64,000 nucleotides of DNA from Saccharina japonica. Taxonomy: Eukaryota; Sar; Phaeophyceae; Laminariales; Laminariaceae. The first letter of the stretch is position 1. Every line of letters begins with the position of its first letter. Positions 62,821 through 64,000 of this stretch are shown here, piece by piece. The notes beneath the pieces are model-generated. The model saw only the letters and a program-made list of their open reading frames with translations, was not told where the DNA came from and ran no database searches. The translations under genes were made by a program, and so were the position numbers. The DNA lies in the NCBI GenBank assembly GCA_008828725.1, contig MEHQ01001776.1:636474-700473 (forward strand), written 5' to 3'.

Positions 62821-64000
62821 TACCGCCGCCGCTCCGGAAGTGAACATCGGCGGAAGCCCATCACCACTACCCCCACCGCCCACCACGCTAGCCTCACGCG
62901 GATGCTGCGAACCCCCTCCGACACTGTCGGCACTACCGATAACCCCCTCTCGACGTCCGCCATCACCACCGCCACGGCCATCGCGTTCGGCGTGTTCGGG
63001 TTGGTCAACCATCATCCGGGAGCCGTCCCGGGAACCGTCATGGGACCCGTCGCGGGAGCCTTCACGGGAGTGGTCACGGTCGGTGCTATGGTGGGTTTCC
63101 AAGTACTCTTCCAGGGGCGGGGACAGGGGAGACCAGATGTCCTCATCACGGTCACCGAAGTCTGCGTCGTCGCTGGCTACGCTGCCCGACCCCATCGTGG
63201 GGAAAATCTGGGCCGTTGAGGGGGGGGCGCAGGAGAGAGGTTTGGGGTTTGGAGTTGGGTTTTAGGTTATGGTTTTGGTCAGGGTTTAGGTTGGAATTCG
63301 GACTTGGGTTGGGTTGGGTTGGGTGTGGGTCGGGCTGGCTTGGGTTGGAGTCGGAACTGGCCTGGAATACACTGCCCTGACTAAAACCTACGACCCTCCA
63401 CACACAAAACACGCGGGACAACAAAAAAGGAACGCATCGCATCAGCACCATGATACACTCCCAGCTTTGCTCACATCAGAGCCGCCGCCGGTGCCGTCGG
63501 TGGACTCGAACGACGAAGTGGAGCCCGTCCTCATGCCGCCGCGGTAGCCGATCACCTCCCCGGCCTCCTCCATCTCCTTAAGCCGTGCCCGCACCCTGCC
63601 CACATCGCCGGGAGCGAACGGCCCGCCCATTTCCTTCAAGGCGAGCGCGTGCAAGCCACAGTTTTACGTTGCGCAAACGTCACAAAAAAGCGGGAGGGGA
63701 GAGGGGAGAGGGGAGAGGGGAGAGGAGAGGGGAGAGGGGGGTGGTACACAGTGGGTTAGGTGTTTTGCATCCAGCACAAACAAGGCAAAACAATAATTGA
63801 ACAAGAGAGAAGGCGGGCCGCGGGCCTAAAACCTCTGACGTTGGTGTGGGGGCGTCTGGGGCCTCGAGGGACACCAAAGACAAGGAGAAAACACACTTAA
63901 GACGGCGATTCGACTCGGGGGCACCGAAACTTGATACGGGAGGTGGAATAATGTTATCGAGTGGCCGCGACAGCAAAGACGCCACCCTCGCTTACAAAGA
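27985..64000 (-). CDS. USP9X/USP24/USP34-like giant deubiquitinase, C-terminal part (28 exons)
   Basis: Likely a very large cytosolic ubiquitin-specific protease; only the part after the catalytic domain is in the window. Exons from the right edge: 63475-63633, 61462-63207, 60386-60538, 59832-60040, 58431-58693, 57165-57289, 56284-56442, 54245-54378, 53275-53353, 52573-52728, 51535-51756, 50941-51066, 50209-50434, 48868-49016, 48540-48679, 46899-46995, 45203-45372, 43918-44080, 43237-43368, 41982-42683, 39332-39624, 38456-38609, 36388-36540, 35501-35782, 33087-33238, 31092-31181, 29036-29233, 27985-28146 (stop). The key match is in exons 7-10: LCWNSPRATEVVLNE, LLGLVGVED, CLEILRVLA parallel CCWENPQFSSTVLSE, LLQILLIED, CIKCMVALF of USP9X as I recall it. 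The rest is helix-rich with long low-complexity insertions (Ala, Gln, Val-Thr, Gly-Ser). One phase break lies between the exons at 33087 and 31092. The family call is inference from these motifs. Confidence 0.7.
28190..28365 (-). repeat. Dispersed repeat family A copy, inverse
   Basis: Complement of CCGGCATTGTAGGGATGCGA and GCGCTTGGTGCAAGCAATGT; lies in the last intron. Confidence 0.85.
28430..28720. repeat. Degenerate CGTTACACCG / ACGAAACGTAAC array
   Basis: First ACACCGCATTCCACGGCGTT units, then GTAACGAAACGTAACA units. Similar TTACGTTTCGTTTCG words recur at 28960-29035 just inside the donor of the preceding exon. Confidence 0.85.
29036..29233 (-). CDS. Deubiquitinase-like gene, exon 27
   Basis: Acceptor TTGGTTGACTAG, donor GAG|GTAACG; phase 0 both, 66 codons. 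KLLQVGAGGSSVGEDDGDRR, a poly-Gly run, ADVDVAERRLGDLTEDHEQE, ASIRTLKE. Acidic and hydrophilic. Confidence 0.65.
29310..29545 (+). repeat. Minisatellite, CCCGTACCCGGAACTTCTGT
   Basis: About five units of 55-65 bp sharing CCCGGAACTTCTGTRAGTTC. The flanks hold GTTTCGATATATTGAAA and TCGATATATCGAAATATCGA palindromes. Confidence 0.85.
29546..30880. other. Intron sequence, largely unassigned
   Basis: AT-rich. A poly-G run at 30620-30633 and a short TACCGTGGGA..CGTTCAGA duplication near 30080-30130 are the only structures seen. Confidence 0.5.
30885..31045 (+). repeat. Minisatellite, AAAGCTACCTGGTATATAAT x3
   Basis: Three units of about 55-70 bp ending in GTTCAAGACT. Confidence 0.85.
31092..31181 (-). 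CDS. Deubiquitinase-like gene, exon 26
   Basis: Acceptor ATCCCGTGCAG, donor GAG|GTACAG; phase 0 both. AIKHMDDQSLNIHLSSLCNS then LTDAISDVIE, an amphipathic helix pattern. The upstream exon as modelled leaves in phase 2, so a small exon or a corrected sequence is missing between them. Confidence 0.6.
31239..31239. other. Ambiguous base (N)
   Basis: Single N at the start of the triplicated unit, marking assembly uncertainty here. Confidence 0.99.
31241..32722. repeat. 494-bp unit in three apparently identical tandem copies
   Basis: Copies start at 31241, 31735 and 32229; reading frames repeat exactly with a 494-bp offset and I see no differences. Each unit holds a family A copy, a family B copy in inverse orientation (CACATGTTGGAGGTGTCTAT ... 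GGGATGCGTGGTTAATGGTC) and a CTC-triplet run. Near-zero divergence beside an N suggests either very recent duplication or an assembly artefact. Confidence 0.9.
33087..33238 (-). CDS. Deubiquitinase-like gene, exon 25 (3' end uncertain)
   Basis: Acceptor GGGTTATATCAG; phase 0 in. EVEGPTQEAWAEQRRQRSAV, AQQAQEMARTCSAVITNL, LYAMASASA. No GT donor in a suitable place; GCTAG|GCGAGA (a GC-AG type donor) is used here and leaves phase 2, which does not match the next exon. The frame otherwise runs to a TGA near 33038. Confidence 0.5.
33285..33420 (+). repeat. Dispersed repeat family B copy
   Basis: GTACTCATTTGTTGC, TTTGACCATTGACCACGCA, CTACTCCTAATGG, CTCCAACATTTGGGCGCTCA. Also at 49780-49975 (rearranged) and three times inverse in 31241-32722. 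Confidence 0.8.
33680..34145 (+). repeat. Minisatellite with regular CCAAT boxes (TCATTGGTCAA)
   Basis: About 14 units of 25-40 bp such as CTCATTGGTCAATTTCGTGC. TTGACCAATGAG on the minus strand is a CCAAT-box consensus, spaced fairly evenly. The unit is unlike that at 26800 except for the CCAAT core. Confidence 0.9.
34146..35500. other. Intron sequence, nothing recognised
   Basis: Repeated GTAGCTC/GAGCTA words at 34160-34380; CCACCCTG motifs at 34513 and 34879 may mark the ends of a small element. No coding exon seen. Confidence 0.45.
35501..35782 (-). CDS. Deubiquitinase-like gene, exon 24 (Ala-rich)
   Basis: Acceptor TTTTTGCCGGACAG, donor GTG|GTGAGT; phase 0 both, 94 codons. LMREVSTKVAHVLRRQHAKC, then an Ala/Asn run from GCT/GCC repeats, then SQGAEKPKGPGDDRRADV. 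Helical start followed by a low-complexity linker. Confidence 0.65.
36110..36360 (+). repeat. Dispersed repeat family D copy
   Basis: AACCTGCCGTTCTGAGGTAC, GTACCGTACAGATATAACCC, GGCAACATGAGCTAGATCAT, then a triple CATACAGAT and CAAGTGGGAATCGATGATCT. Confidence 0.8.
36388..36540 (-). CDS. Deubiquitinase-like gene, exon 23
   Basis: Acceptor ATTCTGGTGGCAG, donor CTG|GTGAGA; phase 0 both, 51 codons. TIVNETSRKVARMAQLHIHR, a Gly/Ser run, then KSSRNRVFEAQLL. Confidence 0.65.
36590..36712. repeat. GGGTGGGGTGGGG tract
   Basis: Many G runs of 3-7 on the + strand at spacings suitable for stacked G-quadruplexes; it lies in an intron and is C-rich on the transcript. Confidence 0.85.
36926..37225. mobile_element. 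300-bp inverted-repeat element (unclassified MITE)
   Basis: Left CTAGTACCTTGGCTGGGCTG, right complement CTAGTGCCTCGGCCGGGCTG. The whole element is a near-palindrome with arms of about 145 bp meeting near 37075 (CCGACCCCCGAGTTCCATCT pairs with its complement). Both ends read CTAG outward, so the duplication cannot be separated from the ends. Confidence 0.75.
37300..37440 (-). repeat. Dispersed repeat family G, inverse copy
   Basis: CACAATTCGACGCGAGTCGA, CAAGGCACAAACCGTGGTGG, GTGTGACCCCGGATCTGTG, complement of the motif order at 8565. Confidence 0.8.
37640..38010 (+). repeat. Dispersed repeat family D copy, split by a MITE
   Basis: The left part ends at GGGAAAACATGATATTTTA; the right part resumes GCAGATTATATAAATCAGGG, CCGAAATAACTAC. 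The inserted block 37805-37925 is the poly-G MITE. Confidence 0.7.
37805..37925. mobile_element. Degenerate hairpin MITE nested in family D
   Basis: GGGGGGGCATAGTAATCAGG at the left, TTACTACAGTGCATGCCCCC at the right, as in the TTACGGGGG family. The G run has expanded to about 21. Nesting orders the insertions: family D first, MITE second. Confidence 0.6.
38165..38322 (+). repeat. Tandem duplication, about 70-75 bp x2
   Basis: GAGGACCGAAACGAGGACC then GCGACTTTGTTTGTTGTTCG and ATCAATCAAAACAAA, twice. Confidence 0.9.
38456..38609 (-). CDS. Deubiquitinase-like gene, exon 22
   Basis: Acceptor TTTTCTTTCCAG, donor GAG|GTGAGC; phase 2 in, 0 out. NDDRGRVTTAAASGPVPISD, LAPRPDARARLKKMLIALVS, NIVACAMQVAE. 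The phase match with exon 21 supports both. Confidence 0.7.
38950..39085 (+). repeat. Dispersed repeat family G copy
   Basis: GTCGTAACTCAGATCTGGGG, CCCCCACTACGGTTCGTGCC, TTTTTATCGCGAGAAGACTT. Confidence 0.8.
39222..39312. repeat. Poly-T then poly-C block
   Basis: About 20 T, then C runs broken by A and T, directly downstream (minus strand) of exon 21. Confidence 0.9.
39332..39624 (-). CDS. Deubiquitinase-like gene, exon 21 (poly-Gln then helix)
   Basis: Acceptor TTTTTTTTGTCAACCGCAG, donor AAA|GTGAGC; phase 0 in, 2 out. Long Gln runs from CAG repeats, then ERSYRERMDLLASRWTHGG, TACAWLLIRLLQLEQTAP, LALAVTKLGEAEDLGRRS. The last 58 residues look conserved and helical. Start within the CAG tract is chosen for its pyrimidine-rich acceptor. 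Confidence 0.7.
40060..40285 (-). repeat. Dispersed repeat family D copy, inverse
   Basis: TGATCTAGCTCATGTTGCCG, GTTTCCTTGGTTGGATATGC, TGCACAATCTCTCACAACGG. Confidence 0.75.
40286..41290 (+). repeat. Higher-order tandem array, 146-bp unit x7 of TGTAGATGATCTA
   Basis: The landmark GTAGAGAATAACTAGA starts at 40415, 40561, 40707, 40853, 40999 and 41146, i.e. every 146 bp (147 once, from one inserted C). Each unit has eight or nine 16-18 bp subunits (ATCTATCTGTAGATG with variants at fixed places). Units are nearly identical while subunits differ, the mark of recent amplification of a block. Confidence 0.95.
41594..41716. mobile_element. Hairpin MITE, TA-flanked
   Basis: TTACGGGGGAGCAAAGTAAA at the left, complement of GTTTACTACGGCCCCCCACAA at the right, TA on both sides (41592-41593, 41717-41718). 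Confidence 0.8.
41790..41856. repeat. Poly-C tract, about 65 bp
   Basis: Nearly pure C with a single A at 41821 and a T near the end. Confidence 0.95.
41982..42683 (-). CDS. Deubiquitinase-like gene, exon 20 (poly-Ala)
   Basis: Acceptor GATCGGCGCAG, donor GGA|GTGAGA; phase 0 both, 234 codons. The conserved-looking head VTLILMHVMNAERSPRQAFS, RSQAVSQELNRKVGILCESI, FLNVYAWLHEAALNDSRKAN is followed by a long Ala run (GCA repeats) and an Ala/Gly/Pro tail. The donor was chosen to keep phase; CAGG|GTAACG upstream is an alternative, so the tail length is uncertain. Confidence 0.65.
42715..43100. repeat. Degenerate CGTTTGATATCGTTCGATAT array
   Basis: About 25 units of 12-18 bp with the core TCGTT; fills the intron next to exon 20. 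Confidence 0.85.
43237..43368 (-). CDS. Deubiquitinase-like gene, exon 19
   Basis: Acceptor GTGCGTGTTCAG, donor CAG|GTGGGT; phase 0 both. VGEGPNGKMPVYALWMLEVC, LREPTPGGEGGVVETFVRC, GGLDQ. Confidence 0.75.
43560..43870. repeat. C-rich CCCATCCCATT / CCCTCCCCTC array
   Basis: Pyrimidine-rich on +, so G-rich on the transcript strand; it could form G-quadruplex RNA upstream of the next acceptor. Confidence 0.9.
43918..44080 (-). CDS. Deubiquitinase-like gene, exon 18
   Basis: Acceptor GTGCCCCTCGACAG, donor AAG|GTTAGG; phase 2 in, 0 out. CLEWFLLRNCAPTMRMATTL, MSIVKLCLQRFRSRFAEDAL, SWILGPEAKDVYLK: HEAT-like helices. Confidence 0.8.
44211..45202. other. Intron sequence, nothing recognised
   Basis: AT-rich. 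The sequence has no open frame with coding character and no clear tandem unit. Confidence 0.5.
45203..45372 (-). CDS. Deubiquitinase-like gene, exon 17
   Basis: Acceptor GTCCCTGCGGGCCAG, donor GTG|GTGAGA with TG kept; phase 0 in, 2 out. EEIASSLMVFFIFWQEKKVS, IDYNIAYSSVYYEILLKGCT, LYPSFLALLRRSSNLE. One of the best coding signals in the gene. Confidence 0.85.
45460..45660 (+). repeat. Degenerate CCAAGAACAGCA array
   Basis: About 15 units of 12-15 bp (AACAGCACCAAGAAC). Confidence 0.9.
45690..46570. other. Intron sequence with a long unconserved frame
   Basis: A + strand frame of about 150 codons (46157-46612) starts at GTG, not ATG, and runs into a family G repeat; I see no family motif and do not call it a gene. 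Confidence 0.5.
46575..46685 (-). repeat. Dispersed repeat family G, inverse copy
   Basis: GGCGAGTCGACGAGCGAAGA, CGATAAAAATGCAAGACAC, TATGTGACCCCGGACCTGAG. Confidence 0.8.
46899..46995 (-). CDS. Deubiquitinase-like gene, exon 16
   Basis: Acceptor GGCGACGGTGCAG, donor CAG|GTACGA; phase 2 in, 0 out. VRREDDETKGMMLKFLAKVM, EKHPELCRFLEQ. Confidence 0.8.
47215..47385 (+). repeat. Tandem duplication, about 68 bp x2
   Basis: GATACGCATGGCCCCCTCG, ACCAACAAAATACAA, GAACAAATTTGGCGTCGACA, AGGGGCAA, twice. Confidence 0.9.
48055..48600 (-). repeat. Tandem duplication spanning the 3' end of exon 15 and its intron, about 382-bp period
   Basis: GCAAAGTTGGGTATAAACC at 48057 and GCAAAGTTTAGTATAAACC at 48439 head matching stretches that share AACTCATAGCTGACGTATTC. 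The left copy ends in the exon-like relic at 48354-48420, the right copy in the true exon 15. Confidence 0.8.
48354..48420 (-). pseudogene. Decayed copy of the 3' end of exon 15
   Basis: On + strand AAAGGCATATGCCGAGCTTG, AACAAACTGAC, CCGGTAAAGGCTCATCGCGA parallels AAAGGCACCTGTCGAGCTTA, AACAAGCTGTC, CGGAAGGTTCCTGGCGAGG of the exon. Lies in the downstream intron. Confidence 0.75.
48540..48679 (-). CDS. Deubiquitinase-like gene, exon 15
   Basis: Acceptor TAATTGTGCAG, donor ACAG|GTGCCT; phase 0 in, 2 out. VNERTAQPHFTELLQVMTNC, LTGSDLEKEDLARNLPIFFD, SLFKLD. Confidence 0.8.
48868..49016 (-). CDS. Deubiquitinase-like gene, exon 14
   Basis: Acceptor GATTTTCGAAAGCAG, donor GAG|GTGACA; phase 1 in, 0 out. 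VAEPEKEETQIEGLSKASIE, RAEWMLHQLMLEVPRVVEVI, EVATAAAGE. Confidence 0.75.
49040..49480. repeat. GATTGATTGGTTGATTGATT array
   Basis: Degenerate 4-8 bp units, upstream (minus strand) of the exon 14 acceptor. The Asn/Gln/Ser frame it creates on the minus strand is a repeat product. Confidence 0.9.
49780..49975 (+). repeat. Dispersed repeat family B, two rearranged fragments
   Basis: CTACTCCTAATGGACACCTC, CAACATTTGGGCGCTCAATA, then GTACTCATTTGTTGCGTGCA and TGACCACGCATCGCTTTCGA. Confidence 0.75.
50209..50434 (-). CDS. Deubiquitinase-like gene, exon 13 (poly-Gln)
   Basis: Acceptor GAAACAAATGCAG, donor AAAA|GTAGGT; phase 0 in, 1 out. VQIVGVVPGVPPKVGRVGDV, TPIEAGSGLECVARPQQSG, a Gln run of about 16 from CAG repeats, ADAESSGIRGK. 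Confidence 0.65.
50841..50955. mobile_element. Hairpin MITE abutting exon 12, TA-flanked
   Basis: Left CTACGGGGG..., right GATTACTGTGTTCCCCCGTA; TA at 50839-50840 and 50956-50957. Inserted at the 3' end of exon 12; the best in-phase donor for that exon (ACA|GTAATC) lies inside the right arm. Confidence 0.7.
50941..51066 (-). CDS. Deubiquitinase-like gene, exon 12 (3' end uncertain)
   Basis: Acceptor CTTGCTATTCCAAG; phase 0 in. DAAETQAVAAAFADTEDAMR, VDGDSSAGSSDEASCQ, acidic. As drawn it ends at a donor supplied by the MITE, giving 42 codons and phase 0; an alternative is AGG|GTGGAC upstream, also phase 0. Confidence 0.55.
51205..51440 (+). repeat. Dispersed repeat family A, near full-length copy
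   Basis: CCCATACGCCAGTCCGCCTC, GCGCTTGGTGCAAGCAATGT, CCCGGCATTGTAGGGATGCG, GCATGACATGAGCACACC. Confidence 0.85.
51535..51756 (-). CDS. Deubiquitinase-like gene, exon 11
   Basis: Acceptor CCTCCTCATATTAG, donor GAG|GTGTGT; phase 0 both, 74 codons. IRQMAALCLQLIIPEVWVLN, GSFAPRCFPLHNLKLNFAS, an Asn/Thr run, VDHDMLRKQAE. Confidence 0.8.
51840..52349. other. Intron with short duplications and C-rich tract
   Basis: CACGCCAGCCCCAACTCCCA (51980) and CACGCCAGTCCCAACTCCCA (52101) mark a local duplication of about 120 bp; 52230-52345 is C-rich. Confidence 0.65.
52350..52420 (-). pseudogene. Decayed copy of the 3' end of exon 10
   Basis: On + strand AAATCCGGGGAAAGCTTCGG, ACTGAGCACAAACTTGGTTA, CCAACGCCTCC parallels ACATCCGCGGACAGCTTCGT, GTTGAGCACGAAGTTGGTCA, CCAACGACTCC of the exon. 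It sits in the downstream intron, and a matching C-rich tract follows both copies. Confidence 0.85.
52573..52728 (-). CDS. Deubiquitinase-like gene, exon 10
   Basis: Acceptor CCCGCCCCCCAG, donor GAT|GTGAGT; phase 0 both. CLEILRVLARGLLGATPEIV, PPSCLPGLRVAQLGQTESLV, TNFVLNTKLSAD. CLEIL.VLA corresponds to the CIKCMVALF helix in USP9X. Confidence 0.85.
52741..52774. repeat. Poly-G tract at the exon 10 acceptor
   Basis: About 32 G on +, i.e. a poly-C pyrimidine tract for the acceptor on the transcript strand. Confidence 0.95.
52800..53110. repeat. Degenerate ATGATACGATATGATA stretch
   Basis: AT-rich intron sequence with loosely repeated GATACGATA words; no other feature. Confidence 0.7.
53275..53353 (-). 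CDS. Deubiquitinase-like gene, exon 9
   Basis: Acceptor GATTTTGTCGCAG, donor GAG|GTAAGG; phase 2 in, 0 out. HQPRRVLQVVDHLIRAAEMN, LEFNRE; joins exon 8 as VED-QHQPRRV, parallel to the IEDSWQTHRI of USP9X. Confidence 0.85.
53630..53990 (+). repeat. ACGCCAACACCAACTCCAAC array
   Basis: CCAA(C/T)-based 6-bp units with variants; repeated between the exon 8 relic and the true exon 8 as well (54095-54225). Confidence 0.9.
53998..54098 (-). pseudogene. Decayed copy of the 3' end of exon 8
   Basis: On + strand CCACCGACGAGCCC, CCCCGAGGAGCACGTGGCAG, GTGTGCACCTGGTCTTCGTC, AAGC parallels CACGCCGACGAGCCCC, CCCTGAGGTGCATGTGGAAG, GTGTGCATCTGGCCCTCGTG, AAGC of the exon. An insert CTATTAATACG interrupts it. 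It sits in the downstream intron with the same CCAAC array on the far side. Confidence 0.85.
54245..54378 (-). CDS. Deubiquitinase-like gene, exon 8 (family signature)
   Basis: Acceptor CGTCGTCGCTCAG, donor ACCA|GTGAGC; phase 0 in, 2 out. HLCWNSPRATEVVLNECSRG, LHEGQMHTFHMHLRVLLGLV, GVED. CW..P, VVL.E and LL...ED fall in the order and spacing of the post-catalytic region of USP9X, USP24 and USP34. Confidence 0.88.
54566..54727. mobile_element. hAT-like non-autonomous element
   Basis: Starts CAGGGCTGTTCACGGGTCAG and ends CCCGTGAAGAGCCCCG. Flanking octamers ATATTTTC and ATACTTGC agree at 6 of 8, as expected for an aged 8-bp hAT duplication. The interior is GGGTCGGGTC repeats in inverted halves. 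Confidence 0.7.
54740..54995 (+). repeat. Degenerate TTTCAACCGTTACGTTTCAT array
   Basis: About 15 units of 14-20 bp with the core TTCAACC. Confidence 0.9.
55288..55522 (+). repeat. Dispersed repeat family A, near full-length copy
   Basis: AATTAAATTAACTCATTGAA, CCGCCTCAGAGGCGG hairpin, GCGCTTGGTGCAAGCAATGT, ATGAGTACACC then C run; closest to 12953-13196. Confidence 0.9.
55590..55748 (+). repeat. GACATCCGTCAAG minisatellite
   Basis: About ten 15-19 bp units (GACAGCCGTCAAG to GACATCCGTCAAG). Confidence 0.95.
55749..56283. other. Intron sequence, nothing recognised
   Basis: Unique sequence; GACGGGTC words recur but form no clear unit. Confidence 0.5.
56284..56442 (-). CDS. Deubiquitinase-like gene, exon 7
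   Basis: Acceptor CTGCTCCTCCTCAG, donor AGA|GTAAGT; phase 0 both, 53 codons. DEEVIVLPHEGEVRMLTDPL, VLEVMLAGRVKAATLPLVRL, HSEQLQCVLRLSR; leads directly into the CW..P motif. Confidence 0.88.
56555..56750 (-). repeat. Dispersed repeat family D copy, inverse
   Basis: TGATCTAGCTCATGTTGCCG, TGATTCCTGGGTTGGATCTG, CAGATCCTGCTCAA. Confidence 0.8.
57165..57289 (-). CDS. Deubiquitinase-like gene, exon 6
   Basis: Acceptor GTGTTATTTGGTAG, donor TAC|GTGAGT; phase 1 in, 0 out. LPTTEGGAPSLGACRAVASV, ATEEYESCLPPTMDKGAREI, Y. The frame is set by the exon 5 donor. Confidence 0.8.
57330..57705 (+). repeat. Degenerate GACAAAAGTGACAAA array and a 52-bp duplication
   Basis: GTGACAAA words to 57590, then ATTGAAACCCACGTCACCAT and GTTGAAACCCACAGCGATAT head two related 50-bp units. 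Confidence 0.8.
57781..57992. mobile_element. hAT-like non-autonomous element, second copy
   Basis: Left TAGGCTCTTTACGGGTCATG, right CCCGCGAACAACCCTG; the interior GGGTCGGGTCGGTTCGGGTC is related to 54566-54727. Octamer flanks GGGGTTAC and GGATGTAA agree poorly (4 of 8). Confidence 0.6.
58431..58693 (-). CDS. Deubiquitinase-like gene, exon 5
   Basis: Acceptor CCAATAACCACAG, donor CACG|GTGGGT; phase 2 in, 1 out. VLHSVLGNACMLVREEFLER, CGGASRCTRGDDDVDLYGKD, ISGTASFAPCLRLLVELACS, FFFVGLEESTH. A later donor (AAG|GTGTAG) would break the frame of exon 6. Confidence 0.8.
58735..58920. repeat. AGTAGCAGTACACTAGTAGT array
   Basis: TAG/CAG-type triplets with GTAC every 12-20 bp. Confidence 0.9.
58960..59470. 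repeat. CACGACATGTCACGACAC array
   Basis: Units of 9-12 bp built on TCACGACA, interrupted at 59090-59220 by C-rich sequence. Confidence 0.9.
59650..59805 (+). repeat. CACCCAATCAGCGGCCG minisatellite
   Basis: Six or seven 17-18 bp units alternating CAATCAGCGG and CAATCCGCGG. Confidence 0.95.
59832..60040 (-). CDS. Deubiquitinase-like gene, exon 4
   Basis: Acceptor GACGTCGTCTTACAG, donor CTAG|GTGAGG; phase 0 in, 2 out. A Ser/Gly-rich head, then PLVQMRKQSEHLFAFLLEMS, RMGPAEKRLLVRAGTIPR. Confidence 0.8.
60386..60538 (-). CDS. Deubiquitinase-like gene, exon 3
   Basis: Acceptor TCCTGTTTTCGTAG, donor GAG|GTGCGA; phase 0 both. PEPQLNPEEGEEDPLNTTSV, LFEEVVQRTRWWNSRALVPR, FVGTMLDLLQE. Confidence 0.8.
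60600..61095 (+). repeat. Degenerate GCGTGAACGGAAAAGCGTGA array
   Basis: 12-14 bp units (AGCGTGAAAGGGAC) over about 500 bp with a duplicated block near 60840 and 60985. Confidence 0.9.
61210..61318 (+). repeat. Tandem duplication, 53 bp x2
   Basis: TACCTTTTCTACACTCTGAC, AAAGCCAACCATATTTTTCG, CATTCCATCAGCT, twice. Confidence 0.95.
61462..63207 (-). CDS. Deubiquitinase-like gene, exon 2 (582 codons, mostly low complexity)
   Basis: Acceptor CGGCCCAG, donor GAT|GTGAGA; phase 0 both. Starts IFPTMGSGSVASDDADFGDR, DEDIWSPLSPPLEEYLETHH, then Asp/Gly/Ser repeats (DGSRDGS), Ala, Pro and Ser runs, a coiled-coil-like QAEVAAEAEQAQAQAEAEAE, a short ordered-looking segment SIAGMARLMGVGMTVWTRLG, KLAAARQLQNVVG, then VTGSVTEAGAVTE repeats from CGTTACCG-type units (61670-61870 on +). 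Probably a disordered insertion in the family fold. Confidence 0.75.
63208..63474 (-). other. Intron between exons 1 and 2
   Basis: GGGTTGGGTTGGGT words on + near 63300; nothing else. Confidence 0.7.
63475..63633 (-). CDS. Deubiquitinase-like gene, exon 1 of those fully inside the window
   Basis: Acceptor CTCGCCTTGAAG, donor GAT|GTGAGC; phase 0 out. EMGGPFAPGDVGRVRARLKE, MEEAGEVIGYRGGMRTGSTS, SFESTDGTGGGSD. The joined GSD-IFPTMGS reads through to exon 2. Confidence 0.7.
63660..63740. repeat. GGGGAGAGGGGAGA tract
   Basis: Purine tract on +, providing the pyrimidine stretch before the exon 1 acceptor. Confidence 0.85.
63996..64000 (-). CDS. Possible end of the preceding exon
   Basis: TCTTT|GTAAGC at the edge gives a good donor; the exon itself lies outside the window. 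Confidence 0.4.

Noticed and set aside
61724-63265. Plus-strand frame of 513 codons, Ala/Pro/Ser-rich
   Set aside because: Shadow of the minus-strand exon 2; the minus strand has the acceptor, donor and phase agreement with its neighbours.
1-64000. LTR retrotransposon, endogenous virus or Polinton remains
   Set aside because: No paired long terminal repeats, reverse transcriptase, integrase, capsid or polymerase motif was recognised on either strand.

Overview
The window looks like a piece of a large, intron-rich, repeat-rich protist nuclear genome. Introns follow the GT-AG rule with pyrimidine-rich acceptors. Coding exons are GC-rich and carry long CAG/CTG-derived Gln and Ala runs. Most of the DNA is mini- and microsatellite plus short inverted-repeat elements. 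The protein types (a cathepsin B with an N-terminal ML domain, and a giant USP9X/USP34-like deubiquitinase) and the intron style would fit a stramenopile such as a brown-alga relative. That placement is inference; no marker gene settles it. No rRNA, tRNA, CRISPR array or bacterial operon was recognised.

Layout. 1-5875 is a satellite of about 405-bp units, each mostly one long imperfect palindrome. 5876-7251 holds an inverted-repeat element and a decayed satellite relic. 7252-20133 (+) is one spliced reading frame: three exons encode an ML (MD-2/NPC2-like) lipid-recognition domain, then seven exons encode the propeptide and catalytic domain of a cathepsin B-type cysteine protease, ending in TAA at 20131-20133. 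All visible exon phases agree, so the simplest model is an ML-cathepsin B fusion; the signal-peptide exon was not found. 20134-27984 has no recognisable gene and is filled with minisatellites, MITEs and a degenerate array rich in CCAAT boxes.

27985-64000 (-) is the 3' part of a very large gene. I resolve 28 exons (about 2,200 codons), read from the right edge leftwards. A conserved helical stretch with a CW-x-x-P motif, a VVLNE motif and a following LL...ED motif matches the region just C-terminal to the catalytic domain in USP9X, USP24 and USP34. The catalytic domain itself must lie beyond base 64000. Exon phases agree from 63475 down to 35501. They break once, between 33087 and 31181, next to an ambiguous base (31239) and a 494-bp unit present three times in what appear to be identical copies.

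Non-autonomous DNA transposons are common. They include two Tourist-like MITEs and an 873-bp element with TTA target duplications (PIF/Harbinger type), a family of about 105-127 bp hairpin MITEs with TA duplications (Tc1/mariner type), and two elements with hAT-like ends. The most striking pattern is that both genes repeatedly carry a decayed copy of an exon's 3' end in the intron just downstream of that exon. This points to local tandem duplication across exon-intron junctions as a recurrent process here.
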